From Cheilinus undulatus (taxonomy: Eukaryota > Chordata > Actinopteri > Labriformes > Labridae): a stretch of DNA of 64,000 nt. Under the pieces are notes generated by a model. It searched no databases and had not been told where the DNA came from. It saw nothing but the letters and a program-made list of their open reading frames with translations. Below are positions 1 to 12,178 of this stretch, piece by piece (position 1 is the first letter of the stretch; each line of letters starts with the position of its first letter). The translations under genes and the position numbers were made by a program. The stretch lies in NCBI RefSeq assembly GCF_018320785.1, contig NC_054867.1, positions 32,305,855 to 32,369,854 of the forward strand, in the 5' to 3' direction.

Positions 1-1174
1 GTGGACTCTGACTCCTGCTGCTGAGCGGCAGCCTAAAGGGTTTTACACCAAAAATACTCCATTATAATTCATGTTCTTATTCATGTCACACTTCTGCAGA
101 ACTTAACATGGTGTTCCTTGAGGTTAATCAATAGTTAAACATTTCACTTACAGCTTTGACAGTCAGGACGAGGCTTCCATATGTGAAGAAAATGATGAAC
201 ACTGGGAGGAAGAAGTGCACCACAAACATGTAAATGACATATGATTCATTGTTGAAGCCTGGAGCCAGAGTGTAGTAGTCGGGTCCACAGGAGCACTGCA
301 TTCCCTCAGGGAGGTACCTGTGTTGAGGGATAAGACACTTAAGTATTTACAAAGTGCTTCACTGCTACACTATAACTTCCATAAAGCTTTAGAGTTTAAG
401 AGATACACTGAAAGATATTGCGAGTAATCATGAATGAAAGTCACCTGGACCAGCCGAACAATGGGGGTCCAGCACATGAGAAGGCCATGATCCAAGTGAC
501 AAGAACTCCAGCCCCTGCATGAGCACCAGTGAACTTGAAGCTTCCCATGGGTTTGCAGACGACGATGTATCTCTCAACAGCCAGGACCACCAAGGACCAG
601 AGAGCGACTTCACCTGCAGGGCAAACAAGGCAGTAAAAGACACAATTTAGATGTGTAAAAAAATTCAAATGAATGTCCAAGATATCTTTGTTGAGTCTGC
701 TCTTCCAAATGGTTTGTTCCTACTCTGTACTAAAGGTTAACGAAAAGAAAAAATTTAAACAAAATCCAGGACTGAAGTTGACTTGATACCTCCAAGTGTA
801 GCCATGAATCCCTCAATGGCACAAAAAGTTGGTCCAAGAATGAAGTAGCCATTGACTGCAGATGTGATGGTGATGGTGAATCCAAAGGCGCACATGATGA
901 GTCCAGCAATAGCCAGGTTGACCAGGATGTAGTTGAGAGGTTGCTGGAGCTTCTTGTGCTTGAAGGTTACAAACAATGTCAGACCGTTGATGGGGGTTCC
1001 AGTACAGATCAGGAAGAACATGTAGAAAGCCAGAAGTTTGTAGATCATTGGATCTACCATGTAATACTGCGGATATTCATAAGGACTTCTAACAATCCCA
1101 GTCCTGTTGGACATGGGGATGTAGAAATTCTTCCCTTCTGTGCCATTTGGTTCAATGCCTCCTTCCCACACCAT
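1..1174 (-). CDS. opn1mw: RH2 green-sensitive cone opsin, 5' part (exons 1-3 and start of exon 4), cut by the window edge
   Basis: Visual-pigment GPCR that binds 11-cis-retinal in cone outer segments and couples to transducin. Coding exons are 790-1174, 445-613, 152-317 and 1-32 (partial), of 385, 169, 166 and at least 32 nt; all introns are GT-AG and sizes and phases equal those of the plus-strand copy at 14.4 kb. The start at 1174 (MVWEGG) aligns with that copy, and the open frame further upstream is not used because the TATA box lies there. Visible marks (bovine number = residue minus 8): N-glycosylation sites N10 and N23, disulphide pair C118/C195, counterion E121, E130 (bovine 122, the green-type state), ERY at 142-144. 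The retinal lysine lies beyond the edge. It differs from the other opsin at 17 residues in exon 1 and 5 in exon 2, but at none in exon 3. RH2 identity is strong; the subtype (probably RH2A-like from E130) is inference. Confidence 0.95.
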
Positions 1175-1263
1175 CTTCTCTGCGCAGTTGTTATATTGAG
1201 CTTCTCCGTCCAAAGAATCCAATAGCGTTGGTTGACACGAAACCCTGATGCGAGCCTTGGGGC

Positions 1264-1270
1264 TTTTATA
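1264..1270 (-). promoter_or_regulatory. TATA box of the minus-strand RH2 opsin
   Basis: TATAAAA on the minus strand in the context GGGTATAAAAGCC, 90-96 bases upstream of the ATG at 1174. The plus-strand opsin has the matching GGGTATAAAAC. Position and shared context support a core promoter; the transcription start is not mapped. Confidence 0.7.
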
Positions 1271-1387
1271 CCCAACCTCCAGCCTTTTGGTCAAGTTGTC
1301 GAAATTGGATTACAGTTCTGTGAGGTTGCACAAAGTTAACTAAGGTGAACTATTAATCTCACCGGATAGAGGAGCCTGCACCCAAAG

Positions 1388-1910
1388 TCATTTGCTCCAC
1401 TTACCATGTCATAAGGATTAGAGATTAGGTAATGGGAATTACAGATTAAAGAATCTGAAGAAACTACACAACATTTTTTGGACTTCATTCATATTTTCCT
1501 ACTTCTGAACTACTGAACTATGGGCATTAATATGACTCCCACCCCCAGCTTCTGTTCAGCTCTAACAGCTGTGGTTAACCTTCTTCTAGGAAGGCTTTCT
1601 TCAAGGTTTAAGTGCCAAAGAGCATTTGTAAAATCAGATACTGTGGTCAGAAAACAAGATCTGGCTGCCAATTGCAACCTAATTCCTCTTAGAGGTGTTC
1701 AGCTGTAGTTAAAAGATGTGATTCTTCACAACAAACTCATCAAAACGTGCCATTTAAATCCATTTCAGTTCATTAGATCAGAGCTGAAAGAGCAAAAACT
1801 GATAAAAGGCAAAACTGGCAATATCATATATCACTTAGCTCATTACAACACATTCAAAACTTTGCATCTTCAGATATTTCATAACTATGTGCTCGATTTT
1901 ATGCAACTAG
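1388..1910. promoter_or_regulatory. Opsin-proximal block A, duplicated at 7131-7700, with CRX/OTX-type sites
   Basis: This block starts about 120 bases upstream of the minus-strand opsin TATA box and is clearly alignable in the same orientation with 7131-7700. Shared stretches include GTCATTTGC-CCACTT at the left end, GCTCTAACAGCTGTGG (an E-box) near 1560, and CTCATCAAAACGTGCCATT near 1738. On the minus strand it carries TAATCC (1415-1420) and two TAATCT (1422-1427, 1443-1448), the core bound by CRX/OTX homeodomains that drive photoreceptor genes. Duplication is seen directly; promoter or enhancer function is inferred from position and motifs. Confidence 0.6.
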
Positions 1911-3206
1911 TAGCAATTGTTTGGTTGAAATGCTTGAATTGTGTTATTATGAATCATGTCAATGAACTCTTCTTCTGTATAGATCCATGAAATAATGTAA
2001 AGGTTTAAGTGGATAGTGGCTTTAAAATGGTCAACCTCAAACTGAGGCATGTCATTGACTTGACAATGTCATGAGAAGGGGCTCTTCTCTGTCACTAATC
2101 AACTAAACAGATTTTTACTCAATTTAAACAATTTTAACTAAAGCCAAAATGGCTCCCTACTTTCTCTCATTTGATGCAAAAATAATCCAACATTTACTCA
2201 AATAATAATAATAAAAAAAAAAATTATAAAATTTAAACAGCAGTTGCCATGTGGTGGAAGTGAAGTTGTTATTATCCTGATTGGATTGACCTCAGTGTCT
2301 CGTCTTCCGTGACCTCGTGGTTTAGTATCAAAGGCTCAAGGCAACACAAGTCTATGTGGTTATGTCTGCTATAGACTCATCCAATTTTCTAAGCTTCGCT
2401 AATCCAAAGAAAGTAGCACCATCACTCATTAAGGAGCACAGTGTATAGCATAACACCTTTTACGTCAGTCGGGTTTGGTGGCATTAATGGTGCTAGTCAT
2501 TACATGAAATTCACTGCCAAATATGGATATTATTTTTGTTATCATAATCCATTATAATCATCATTAACAAGATGAGTGTTTAGAGACACCACCCTTTTGT
2601 AATCATTGTGAAGAAGCTGATTGTGAGACCTTAATTCAATTCACTGTATCAATCAATTAATCAAGCTTTATGTGTCAAGCGCCAGTTCATATAAAAGCTC
2701 AAGACACTACAGGAAGAGCAGGTCTAGACCATACTCTGTTATATTTTTTGCAAAGATCCAGCATCAATCATGACTATAGCACTAAGTGGCAAATAAAAAC
2801 TGCCTTAAACACATTCTTATGAGAGTAACACCCAGTGTTTGATTTCAGGATGTAGTTCATTCATGTGTAAGGTATTATCTAGTGTGCTCTGTCAAATTTA
2901 GTTTTAAAATTGTTTAGTATAGGCTCTGAATATTAAACTCATTTTTCAATCCTCCAGGATGCTCTTGATCCAAAACAGTAACACAAGATGACAAGCATCT
3001 TCAATTCTATCTTCCTGTTTTGAATTAAGGACTCTACTCAAGAAAATTGCACCGCATAAGATGTATTTACTGAACACTGAAACACCATTTTCATTTCTCA
3101 TGAATCTTAAACAATGAGGGAGAAAATCTGGTATAAGTGTCCTTTGTGGTTAACATTGCAAGCCTTCTGGGATTGTTCACAGAGTTAACCGGAGAGACTA
3201 CTTTTT

Positions 3207-3406
3207 AAAGGTTTTTTTTGCAGCTTTTTTGCCTTTATTGTGAAAGGACAGCTGGAGAGAGACACGAAATACAGGGAGAGAGAGTAAAGTGAGATATACA
3301 CCAAACAGCGCTGACACCATGAATTGATCCAGTGACCAGAGTGTTGAGGACTTATAGCCTCTGTATATGGGCATCTGCTCTATCCACTGAGCTACACTGG
3401 TGCCCA
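3207..3406 (-). repeat. tRNA-derived SINE, minus orientation
   Basis: Read on the minus strand, the element begins with a tRNA-like head: GTAGCTCAGTGGATAGAGCA resembles an A box and GGATCAATTC about 50 bases later a decayed B box. It ends in a tail with CTGTCCTTTCACAATAAAGG followed by an A-rich run. This structure (RNA polymerase III head, unrelated body, A-rich end) is that of a tRNA-derived SINE. It cannot be a working tRNA gene because no acceptor or anticodon stem pairing follows the A box. Confidence 0.65.
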
Positions 3407-3889
3407 GTAAGGCCACTTTTAGCAGCTTTTCTCCCTCATTACAAGAAATTTATCCATGACATCAAAACAACGGTTTACTGTTTACACCTTATGGAGTGCC
3501 ATTTTTTATGAAGTAAGTACAAGTAAGTAAGTAGCAGAGGTTAGCAATGCATCTGGTTTCTGCATGCATGGGCCATCACAAACAGCACATAACATGAATG
3601 AGACACAGCAACAGAACAGCAGCTTACATTTGCAGTTCCTGTATACATCATGATGTAGCATCCTTCTCCTTAGAAATAGACATAGAAAGTCTAGTAAAGA
3701 CTAGTTAAGGCTAGTCTTTAGTTCAATGGTTCAATGGTTCAATTTGACAATGGTGATGTGATCCGTATGCATGCTTCTTCTTCTGTGCTCTAGCTCTTAG
3801 ACTCTATGTATCACAGAGTTAAAAAGCCATGCTGGGTGAAATCCCCTCATGTTTATGTAGCCTAGTAGTTTTCAGCCTTGTTTTTCCAT

Positions 3890-4222
3890 GTTCATGTTCA
3901 TGGTGGTTTTCTTAAGAGGTTCAGAGGGTTTTTCCAAACTGGGTTAAGGAGAATTAACTTATTTTACTCCATGGACCTGGAATAACTTGCAGAGCAATCT
4001 ACATCTGAAAAAAAGTTTCACTGGTTGATATTAAAACCATGCTAAAAGGCCATTTAACTGAAAAATATGAGTGCTTCTTTTAAATGGTTTTGTCCTTTTA
4101 TTTGTCCCTCTTGTTTGTTGTATTTTGTTGTTCCTCTTATTAGAACTGGTTTGCTGTCTTGAACTCAAAAAAGCAATCTTAATCTCAAGGGACTACCTGT
4201 TTAAATAAAGGTTAATAAATAA
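3890..4222 (+). repeat. 3' end fragment of a non-LTR retrotransposon (LINE)
   Basis: The sequence around 3963-4060 translates into a decayed end of a reverse-transcriptase ORF (PWTWNNLQSNLHL-like, with stops). The 3' end reads CTCAAGGGACTACCTG, then TTAAATAAAGGTTAATAAAT, the sort of terminus seen on common fish LINEs of the L2 type. It is 5' truncated. The exact family is not determined. Confidence 0.5.
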
Positions 4223-5559
4223 AAATCCATCAAGTTGTGTCTGTGATAGCAGCTTAGTCAGTGAGTTACAAGAAATGTCCCAGTACAGCAATAAAAATGA
4301 AGGAATACTCTGGCTTTGAAAACTGTAATGTAATGTAATTACTCCATAAAGTAGGTATAATATAAGTAGCTTTTATTTAATTGACAGACATTCCTTTAAA
4401 AATTCAGACCTTTTAATATGAACAAGAGATTGGAGTAGATAGGAAAAAAATAATTTGTAAGGGGAAATTGAAACTCAGTTGTATAATTGTACTAACCCAG
4501 TTGTAATTAAACACATAACCTGACCTCACAGGACACCAAAACAACAACAACAGAAGGTAATTCCCTTCGATCTTAAGTATCTCAGTGGCATCCTCTTTAA
4601 TCACCCAAGCAAATTAAGTGTACTAATTCTTAGTTAATGTCATTAACAAATAAATACTTACCACAAACAAGCCTGAAAGCTAATATCACTAATTTGAGGC
4701 TTTTCACAGAACTTGAGCTTAGGAACTTTCACAAACAACTGTTATCCCCTTATATGATGTGGTTGAGAGGAACCAGACTCATTCATAGCAACTTTATGTG
4801 TTAGTAACCACACATGATTTAGTGCAGATCTTTGCCCGTTTCCTCCTGATAACCACTGGAGATTCCACCTGTGACCTTACATCGTTCTTCAGCTAACTCA
4901 ACCTTGGTCGCATGAACTGCAAGGATTCAGCATCACCTATGCCACCTGTGCTCTGCAGGCATCCCCAGCCACACATGAAGGTAAAGTGCAAAACTGAGGG
5001 GATAAAATACTACAGAGATCAGTGTCATGCCTGGATACGTTTTTGTCTATCTGTATCTTTACCTTCATTATGTATTTGCCACTTTTCTGTCTTGATGTGA
5101 GATTCTTACTTTTTCTCAATAATCTTTTGAATGCTTTGACATAGCTGTGATAAGGAAATGTAATAGATAAAGACTGATTGATCATTTACTAAGACTGAAC
5201 CAAGTAATGATGACTGTTAAGAGATGGTTGGTTTTACACAAAACTTGAATTTTTTTTTTCTTTTAAATTTTTCTTTTGATTTTCGCTATGAAGTAAACCA
5301 CAACAAAAAAAGGGGCAAAAATCTGACTTAAATAAATCAGCCTGGTGGCATAACCAGAAGTTAGACAGCCTATAAGTGCACAGCTGTATAAGATTACAGA
5401 TGGAGTACTACCTGAAATCAATTTTCACTCAGAAGTTTTTTATGATTTCATAAACATAACAAAGATTAAGCTCCTCAATGTGCAAATTTCCAACTCTGCG
5501 TTTATATATCGGCCTATTTATTGCTATTGAATGAAAATTACAGGCACTGACAGCCTTTT

Positions 5560-5745
5560 GGTTTTGCCCATACGTCACTCATAGAGGTCTGATGTCCTTC
5601 AGTGGGGAGCCTGGGGTTAAACCCAGCCTGTGTCCCCTTTTCCACATGCCTATCACAACTCAAACGTCCAGCTCTATTCACTTTCCTGTCTAAATGAAGG
5701 CATTAAAGTTCCAAAGTAATCTTTAAAAAAAAAACAAAAATACCA
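5560..5745 (+). repeat. tRNA-derived SINE, plus orientation, decayed head
   Basis: A B-box-like GGGGTTAAACCCAGCC (5612-5627) is followed by a body and the tail CTTTCCTGTCTAAATGAAGG, then ATTAAAG and a poly-A run near 5726-5736. The order is the same as in the SINE at 3207-3406 and the tail is related, so both probably belong to one family. The A box is no longer clear. Confidence 0.45.
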
Positions 5746-6149
5746 GGAGTTTATGGTCTTTAGGGATTGGCTGTATTATTGGCATAATATCTAACTTGGT
5801 AGTTTAAAAAGTTAATCATTGTATCAGCAGATATGAACATTTCTGTGAGCAAGAGAGTGATTAGCTGAGATTAATGGTAGAAAGTAAGCTAAACCAAAAC
5901 ACACTGCAACAGAAAACTGAATTTTCATCGCCCTTTAACAAGAAATAGTTACACCAATAGGACATTGCACAGACCGTAAAAGAGAGAAAGTAATATATTA
6001 TAATATAAATGATTATTATAATATGAATGATTAAGTGGCCTATTATATAATGCCCGTCTACACGTGCAGCTGTATAAAGTGTCTTGAAATAATCCGGTTA
6101 TGAATTGGCACTATCAATGATATATATTTCTGACTGAAATTACTTACAC

Positions 6150-6646
6150 CAGTGGTTCTCAACTGGTCCAGCCTCAGGACCCTCCAGTTTATCTTACAAC
6201 AGATCGTGATCCAGGTTTCCAAAAAATTTCAACCATGATGTTTAGCTAATTTAATATGTTGCATATTGGAGCATGGTTGAACAAAAACACCTGGTTTAAA
6301 AAAGCAAAAGGGACAAAACTGACAAATTTTATTCCCTCTTTCCCATCATTATTTGTCAATTTTTGCCCATGTTCCAGAGAGCTTGTAAAATCACTTAATT
6401 ATCATGGGAAAAGTAGCCATTTATTGCATGAAGAGGAGATAAATTAGTTAAAATAATGATCAAACATCATTATTAAATTTACCCAACTTCATAGTGAAAC
6501 AGGGTAAAACAAAAGGTATCGAAGCATGTCAATTAAGGACTTCAGGACTTTTGCCACCATTTTTTTTTAATACACCTAGTCATGACCCACTGAAAACTGC
6601 TCTGTGACCCACTCTTGGGTCCCGACCCACCAGCTGAAAACCACTG
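6150..6646. mobile_element. Non-autonomous hAT-type element
   Basis: The 497 bp element starts CAGTGGTTCTCAAC and ends with the complementary end ...GCTGAAAACCACTG. It is flanked by an 8 bp target-site duplication, ACTTACAC (6142-6149) and ACTTAGAC (6647-6654), with one mismatch. Terminal inverted repeats of CAGTGGTTC type plus an 8 bp duplication indicate the hAT superfamily. It holds no transposase frame. Confidence 0.75.
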
Positions 6647-7130
6647 ACTTAGACCACACAATATAAAAGTCTTTGAAATGAATTCAGAAGAGAGTTTTCC
6701 TCTTTGTTAAGTCTTTGCATGCTGTTTTGAGCTTGCAGCACCTTAGCAACATGCTTACTTTCTTCCCAGTTGTCTAAAATCCACACAGGTCAGACCTTTA
6801 AGATTTAGGAGGCTGTTATCTCTGCCCTGACAGTGGAAAAACCAGACCGTTTAATGCTGTTAGATCCATGTTGTTGAATAACTAGCAGCTTCCATCACTA
6901 GATTTTTTTCCCTGTGTAAAGCCAGTGTTGCTAAATGAGCTCAGTATGCTTTTTATTTGTTAATTATCGCTACTTAGTCTGATTAAAATGTCTTCACTTC
7001 AAAGTAAAACAATGTCTGTCATTTTTAGGCACAAAAAAATAAGAAAATCCAAGATTTGTGAGTAACTGAAATATGTAACTATACATCTGCCTTCTTGTAA
7101 TATCTAAGATTGTGAAGTTTATACTTTTAT

Positions 7131-7700
7131 GTCATTTGCCCCACTTATCATGCCATAAGGATTAAGGCTTAGATAACAGGAATTAAAGATTGAATAATGT
7201 GAAGGAATTTCAGAAACTTTTTCCGGAGCTTCAGTTGTTTCCCTTATTCTGAACAACCAAACCATGTGCAGTTCGACTTACACAGCCTCCATGCAGCTCT
7301 AACAGCTGTGGCTAACACTTTTCCAGGAAAGCTTTCTTCAAGACTTGAGAGGCAATAAGCTTTTGTGAGATCAGGTACTGATGTCAGCTAATAAGTCCTG
7401 GCTGCTAACTGCCATCTTAATTCCTCTGAGAGGTGTTTAGTTGTGGTTTAAGCTTAAGCACTCTCCAGGCCAACTGAGTTTGTTACATCAAACTCATCAA
7501 AACGTGCCATTCAAATCCTCCTCGGTTCAACAAGACAGATTTGGAAGTCCTAAAATGAAGAGGGGACTTGTCAGTGACAACACTGAGCCACTTTTAAAGT
7601 AAAGTAAAAGATACTTGTCTTTTAATGATCCCAATGCTAAAAGTGGGCTCTGAAAGCTTTGTATCTTTATCTAACACATATGCTTGATTTTATTCACACA
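7131..7700. repeat. Block B: second copy of the opsin-proximal block at 1388-1910
   Basis: Direct-orientation homologue of block A about 5.74 kb away. Alignable landmarks run in the same order: GTCATTTGCCCCACTTATC at the left, CATAAGGATTA with the TAATCC core on the minus strand (7159-7164), GCTCTAACAGCTGTGG near 7296, AATTCCTCTGAGAGGTGTT near 7420, CTCATCAAAACGTGCCATT near 7492, and TGCTTGATTTTATTCA near 7681. About 50 extra bases lie near 7560-7640. On the left side homology stops where block A approaches the opsin core promoter, and no opsin exon follows. It could be a duplicated enhancer or the surviving upstream part of a lost RH2 gene. Confidence 0.75.
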
Positions 7701-9539
7701 AAATAATGATAATTTGTATGGGAGAGACATACACTGACCTTCTTTTAATAATTTAATTTCTATGGTTGGGAAGTTTATCTTTTTTAAATGTCATCATTAT
7801 TTGTATAACTTTACATCAATGCTCAGTACAATGATTCTCCATCAGAGCACACTGCCACATGAGTAAAAACCTGGGTGTAAACTAATGACCTAATTTTAAC
7901 TGCATCTTTACAGTAAGGGTGTTCAGCTCTTTGGCTCTGGTGTTCTTATTTCAATCTGATTCTGTGTTATTTGGGGTAATATTTTATTGTTTACATGTAT
8001 ATGTTTTATAGTTTTAGAGAAAAATACATCTAGAAATTTGATTTGGATTTTTTGTGTTCAGTGTAACTTTGTAGGTAACATTTTCTCCTTGAGCCACACA
8101 GGCACGCATGACCCATTTCTATACAGATTAAAAAACAGTGTTTCCTGTGAGAAACCTTAAAGGCATTCCCTCTCTGTTTTGTTGGCTGCCACCATGGCCT
8201 AAAAAGTCAAGCCAAGCAACCACAAAGCCAAAGGATTAAACACAGGACTGTGAAACTGCAGCATCCAATTAAATGTGAGAGTGTTTTTGTAAATCTACAA
8301 CAGTCCTGGTCCAGTATGGACTTCTGACATTGTGCTGTCACTCAATACACCATGTTAATGTTCTTTTCATTCTGAAAAAAAAAAAAATAAATGAAATAAA
8401 AAATTATATTGACCATCTTTTTTGGTTTGTTTAAAAGTGTAAAAACGTACTGAAAAGTGTAAAGGGTGACGAATGGCACTGATTCAGAAAAACAAAAACA
8501 AAAACAGAAAAATGGAGATAGGAGGTTTTGGCTTGATACCAGCAGCATGGTCCTACAGTGCAACCAGTGTTAATGTTGATAGTGTAAGTACCTCTTCCAT
8601 TTACTTTGCGCACAGCTTACATAAATACGGATAATGTGACTATGTGAAAGATGATAGTGTAAATTTTTGCCATGTGTAAACTTCATGCAAGATGTAACAG
8701 TAGTTTAAATGTACCTCATTCACGTTCTGTCTCCTTTACATTTACACAGTGCTGAGTCACATGACTTTTTAAAATAACTTATGGAGAGACGCCAACAAGC
8801 TACTTCAGGCAGTCACACTCAAGAACACTGCTCTCACACCTGACCAGGGTTTTTCAGCGCACACGAGGTGGCTGCCTCCAGCTCTCACAGCTCTGATGTC
8901 ATGAATTTCCTGATAAGCATTGCACAGGATGGATGTCATTCTTAACAGAAATTTTGCAGCTGACACTGACAGCAAACAGACATGTTATTCTGCTATAATA
9001 AATGCTTCTGTCTATACTGCTCTCTATACTGAAGTTGAAGAAAAACAGACTGTTACCCTCCTTTCTTGCTGGGTTCCCTTCTCCAGACTCTTCTGGGGGT
9101 GATAATGGGGCTACAGGTTTATTCCACACAGGTCTTTATTTGACTCCAATAATCACCAAAACAGCAAAACAGTACAGCGTGGAGGTTCAAAGTATGTGCT
9201 AAAAGCTCCCTGAGTCACACTCACTCTGTCCCTACAGGGATACGTCCCTTCTGAATCTAAGAGGGGTAGGAACTAATGTTTACAACTATGGAGAGGGGAC
9301 ATATATAGTAACTTAAATATTACATAACATAGATAATATTTAGAGTACAGTGAATGCAAATAACATAATAGTTGTTAATAATTGTAAACTATATTCTTCA
9401 AACCTTTATAAAAAGGTAGAATCACTCCTGCAGTAATATACTAAATTCAATGCAGTGTACAAACTACTTTAATAACCACCATGAATTTTATAAACTCAAG
9501 TAATATTAATCAACTAAAAAATGTACTCTGTGTAGCAAT

Positions 9540-9830
9540 AATGGTAACAAGATTTTAGCTTTTTTATTAGCTTTACCTACAATGCCAAGCTCACATTTCT
9601 AAAGCTCACGCTGCTAAAGCTAACGATGCTAGCTTACGTTTTGCTAAAACAAACAAAGCTGAAGCAAACTAACTCTCACACAACTACTTCTGAAAGGGTT
9701 TATACATAATTTCTCACCTTTGTTCTGTTTCATTTATGAAACGTTGCCTAGTCTGTAATGTCAGCAACATGGTTATTTCATGAATGTAACTGCCAGACTT
9801 TACTAATAAAGTCGAATTTAAAAAAATGTA
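9540..9830 (-). repeat. GCTA-rich dispersed repeat, copy 1
   Basis: On the minus strand this matches the repeat at 47230-47700: both share GTCTGGCAGTT-CATTCATGAAATA, CATTACAGACTA, AAATTATG-ATA and a following stretch rich in GCTAGC, AGCTTTAG and GTGAGCTTTAG words. A third copy lies at 34200-34303 plus 35134-35400, split by an hAT insertion. The family is not recognised; its ends are not defined. Confidence 0.55.
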
Positions 9831-12138
9831 GAAAAGAACAAAGAAAAAGAACAAACAGATACGTGCAGATGCTCAAGGGTTTTTGCACCAAAATGTAAGG
9901 GGAAATATAGTTTCCAGTGATAATTTAATGAAAAAGTAGCTTTATTAAAGATAACTTAAATTGCAAAACAAATGCTTTATGTTACTTGTAACAACAGGTA
10001 ACGTGTAATTTATCTATATGAGTAACATGTTTATAGTTGTGTGTAATAAATAAGGACATCTGGTTTATCTATATACACTAATATACATCATAATATATAC
10101 AAGAACAGAGTATGACTCCTCCCATTTAACCCCTATTGTACTGGATAACCCTTTCTTCTTAACATCTTTGATATTCTTATAATTAAAGATCAACACATGA
10201 TTTATTGAGCTTTAATTATAAGCTGACCTCAGGTTTCCCTACCTCACCTGTACAAACTTGCTTATGTACTTTCTTTGTGAAAGTTTCACTAACATTAACT
10301 GTATTTTTAATGTGCAAACAAAAATATATATATAAACACAACAAAAACGTAAACAGAGTTTTCTGAAAGGTTAATGCATTTCCCCAAACGCTGCATTTAT
10401 AAAGGAATTGGACATAATGGTTGATAAAATCCAGAATATGTAAAATGAAGGACAACACATCCATATCCCAATGCTATCTCTGCCTCTTGTATTGAAATAT
10501 GACCTCTACTCATGGTATTGAGTGCATGCTGGTCTAGAACACTGGTTCACAGCTAAATCTAAGCCCCTCTAAGAAACAAGTAGGAGGACTTTAAGAATCA
10601 ATGTGTGAACCGCTGGTCAAGAAGGTGCAGGTATGGGACTGACATGCCACATCACAGTGAGTGAAGTTCTCTCTCTCTGCAGTTAAAAAAAAAAAAAAAA
10701 AAAAAAAAAAAGCCTAAGTTCAAAAAAATCCACAAAAATGCTTTATATTTACTCAGTGTTGATTAATGTTTTGCTTGCATTTTAACTCTAGGAAAACCAG
10801 TTTCTTGATGTGGACGAGGCTATTTGTTCATGATTTACAAATGAGGAAAATAAACCATCTCAACTGGCTTTTTGTAGTTAACCCAAATACCGTTTTGGAC
10901 CATTCTTAGTATTTTTTTCATGTATCTCTAGTTCTCCTAAATGATCACCAATTCATTTATCTCTACTAGTAGTTTGCCTCAAAAGGCTTGTTTTTACACT
11001 CACCCTAATGACGATAGCCCTTTTCTTCTCCCTCCTTCTGTGACGTTTTGTAAGCTCATGTTAACGGACATTTCTAGAGAAAAACTGTCTAAGTTATCTC
11101 AAGCTAAAGCCTAGGATAATAGATTGAGTTATTCGAAAAACAGATTTTTGAGGAACTCTGCAAATCCTCTTGATTTAAAGTTAATGTCACATTTTGAACG
11201 TCACACTACCCAGCTCATCACTCTCCTCTTTCTCACTCTCTAGAATGATACAATGAATAGACAATGGAGAGCATCCTCTGAAAGAGACCTGAGATATTCA
11301 TTAGAGAATGCAAGGTCAATTAAATGTTTACATTTCTACTCATTGTAAACCAAATCTTGAATAGCTCATATTATATTTGTTGGCATGAGCATAAAATCAG
11401 CTTTTTTTTTTAACCTTTTATACTATCACATTTTTTCATTATCTTTAATATGTAATTACTTAGAGACCAAGAAGGTGCAGTGTAGGTGAGATGTTTGTAA
11501 CTGCAGGAGATAATGCTCTACATGCTGTATTATCAAATCATGTGTCTAAATGTATCTGCTGACATGATTCCACTGGGAATGAAATGATTATGAACCTGAC
11601 TGACATCAGGTACAGAAATGTTAGATGCATGTCCTCATTATGGAAACATCAGTACTGATGCCGTTTAAGTGTAAACTAACTTTTATAGTTTTTCAGATTT
11701 ATTAACTTCTATGTGCACTTCCTTTGCTTCATGGTGTTTTATTAATTAATATATATTTTTTTAAATTCTGTACTTTTGATAAATGTATTCTATTCCCTTT
11801 GTTTGATTTCTTGTGAAGTATTTTGTAACTGAAGTGTTGAAAAGTACTATATAAATAAACATATTATTATTTATGAAAACATGTATGTGTGTCTTCTGCT
11901 GTCCTTTACTGTGTTGTTCTTATCTGGACCTTATAAACTTTGAATTTAACTGCATTGTACAGATATTTTCTTTTTTAATTAATTATTTTTATTTGTGCAA
12001 AAACATTACTAGAAAGTAGTGACACAAATAAGTGAACAAGAGACACAAAACATCAAAACAAGATAATGACATGCTACAGTAGTATATGGGTGAGGCAGAA
12101 TATCATGTTCATTTGGGAGATGTTTGATCAGGAGTTTT

Positions 12139-12178
12139 TGTGTGGGTGTGTGTGTGTGTGTGTGTGTCTGTGTGTGTC
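12139..12178. repeat. GT dinucleotide microsatellite
   Basis: Roughly 40 bases of GT repeat with a few interruptions; simple tandem repeat, likely length-polymorphic. Confidence 0.85.

Larger units (their letters stand above)
1911..7130. other. Intergenic DNA with transposon relics, no gene seen
   Basis: No exon with homology I recognise. Apart from the SINE, LINE and hAT relics listed separately, the stretches 1911-3206, 3407-3889, 4223-5559 and 5746-6149 are AT-rich unique-looking sequence. I looked here for remains of a third opsin (on the minus strand to the left of block B) and found no opsin-like reading frame. Confidence 0.6.

Noticed and set aside
941-1225. Plus-strand open frame of 94 codons over opsin exon 1
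   Set aside because: It is the antisense shadow of the minus-strand opsin exon; the protein matches nothing.
2204-2222. Poly-A tail of a processed pseudogene
   Set aside because: No coding-like sequence precedes it and no target duplication surrounds it.
3380-3406. tRNA gene on the minus strand (GTAGCTCAGTGGATAGAGC)
   Set aside because: Only the A-box region is tRNA-like; no cloverleaf follows, and the downstream body and A-rich tail show a SINE.
5746-7130. Possible exons of a third, lost opsin next to block B
   Set aside because: No opsin-like reading frame or exon fragment could be seen on the minus strand; most of the space is an hAT element and AT-rich DNA. The lost-gene idea rests only on the duplicated block.
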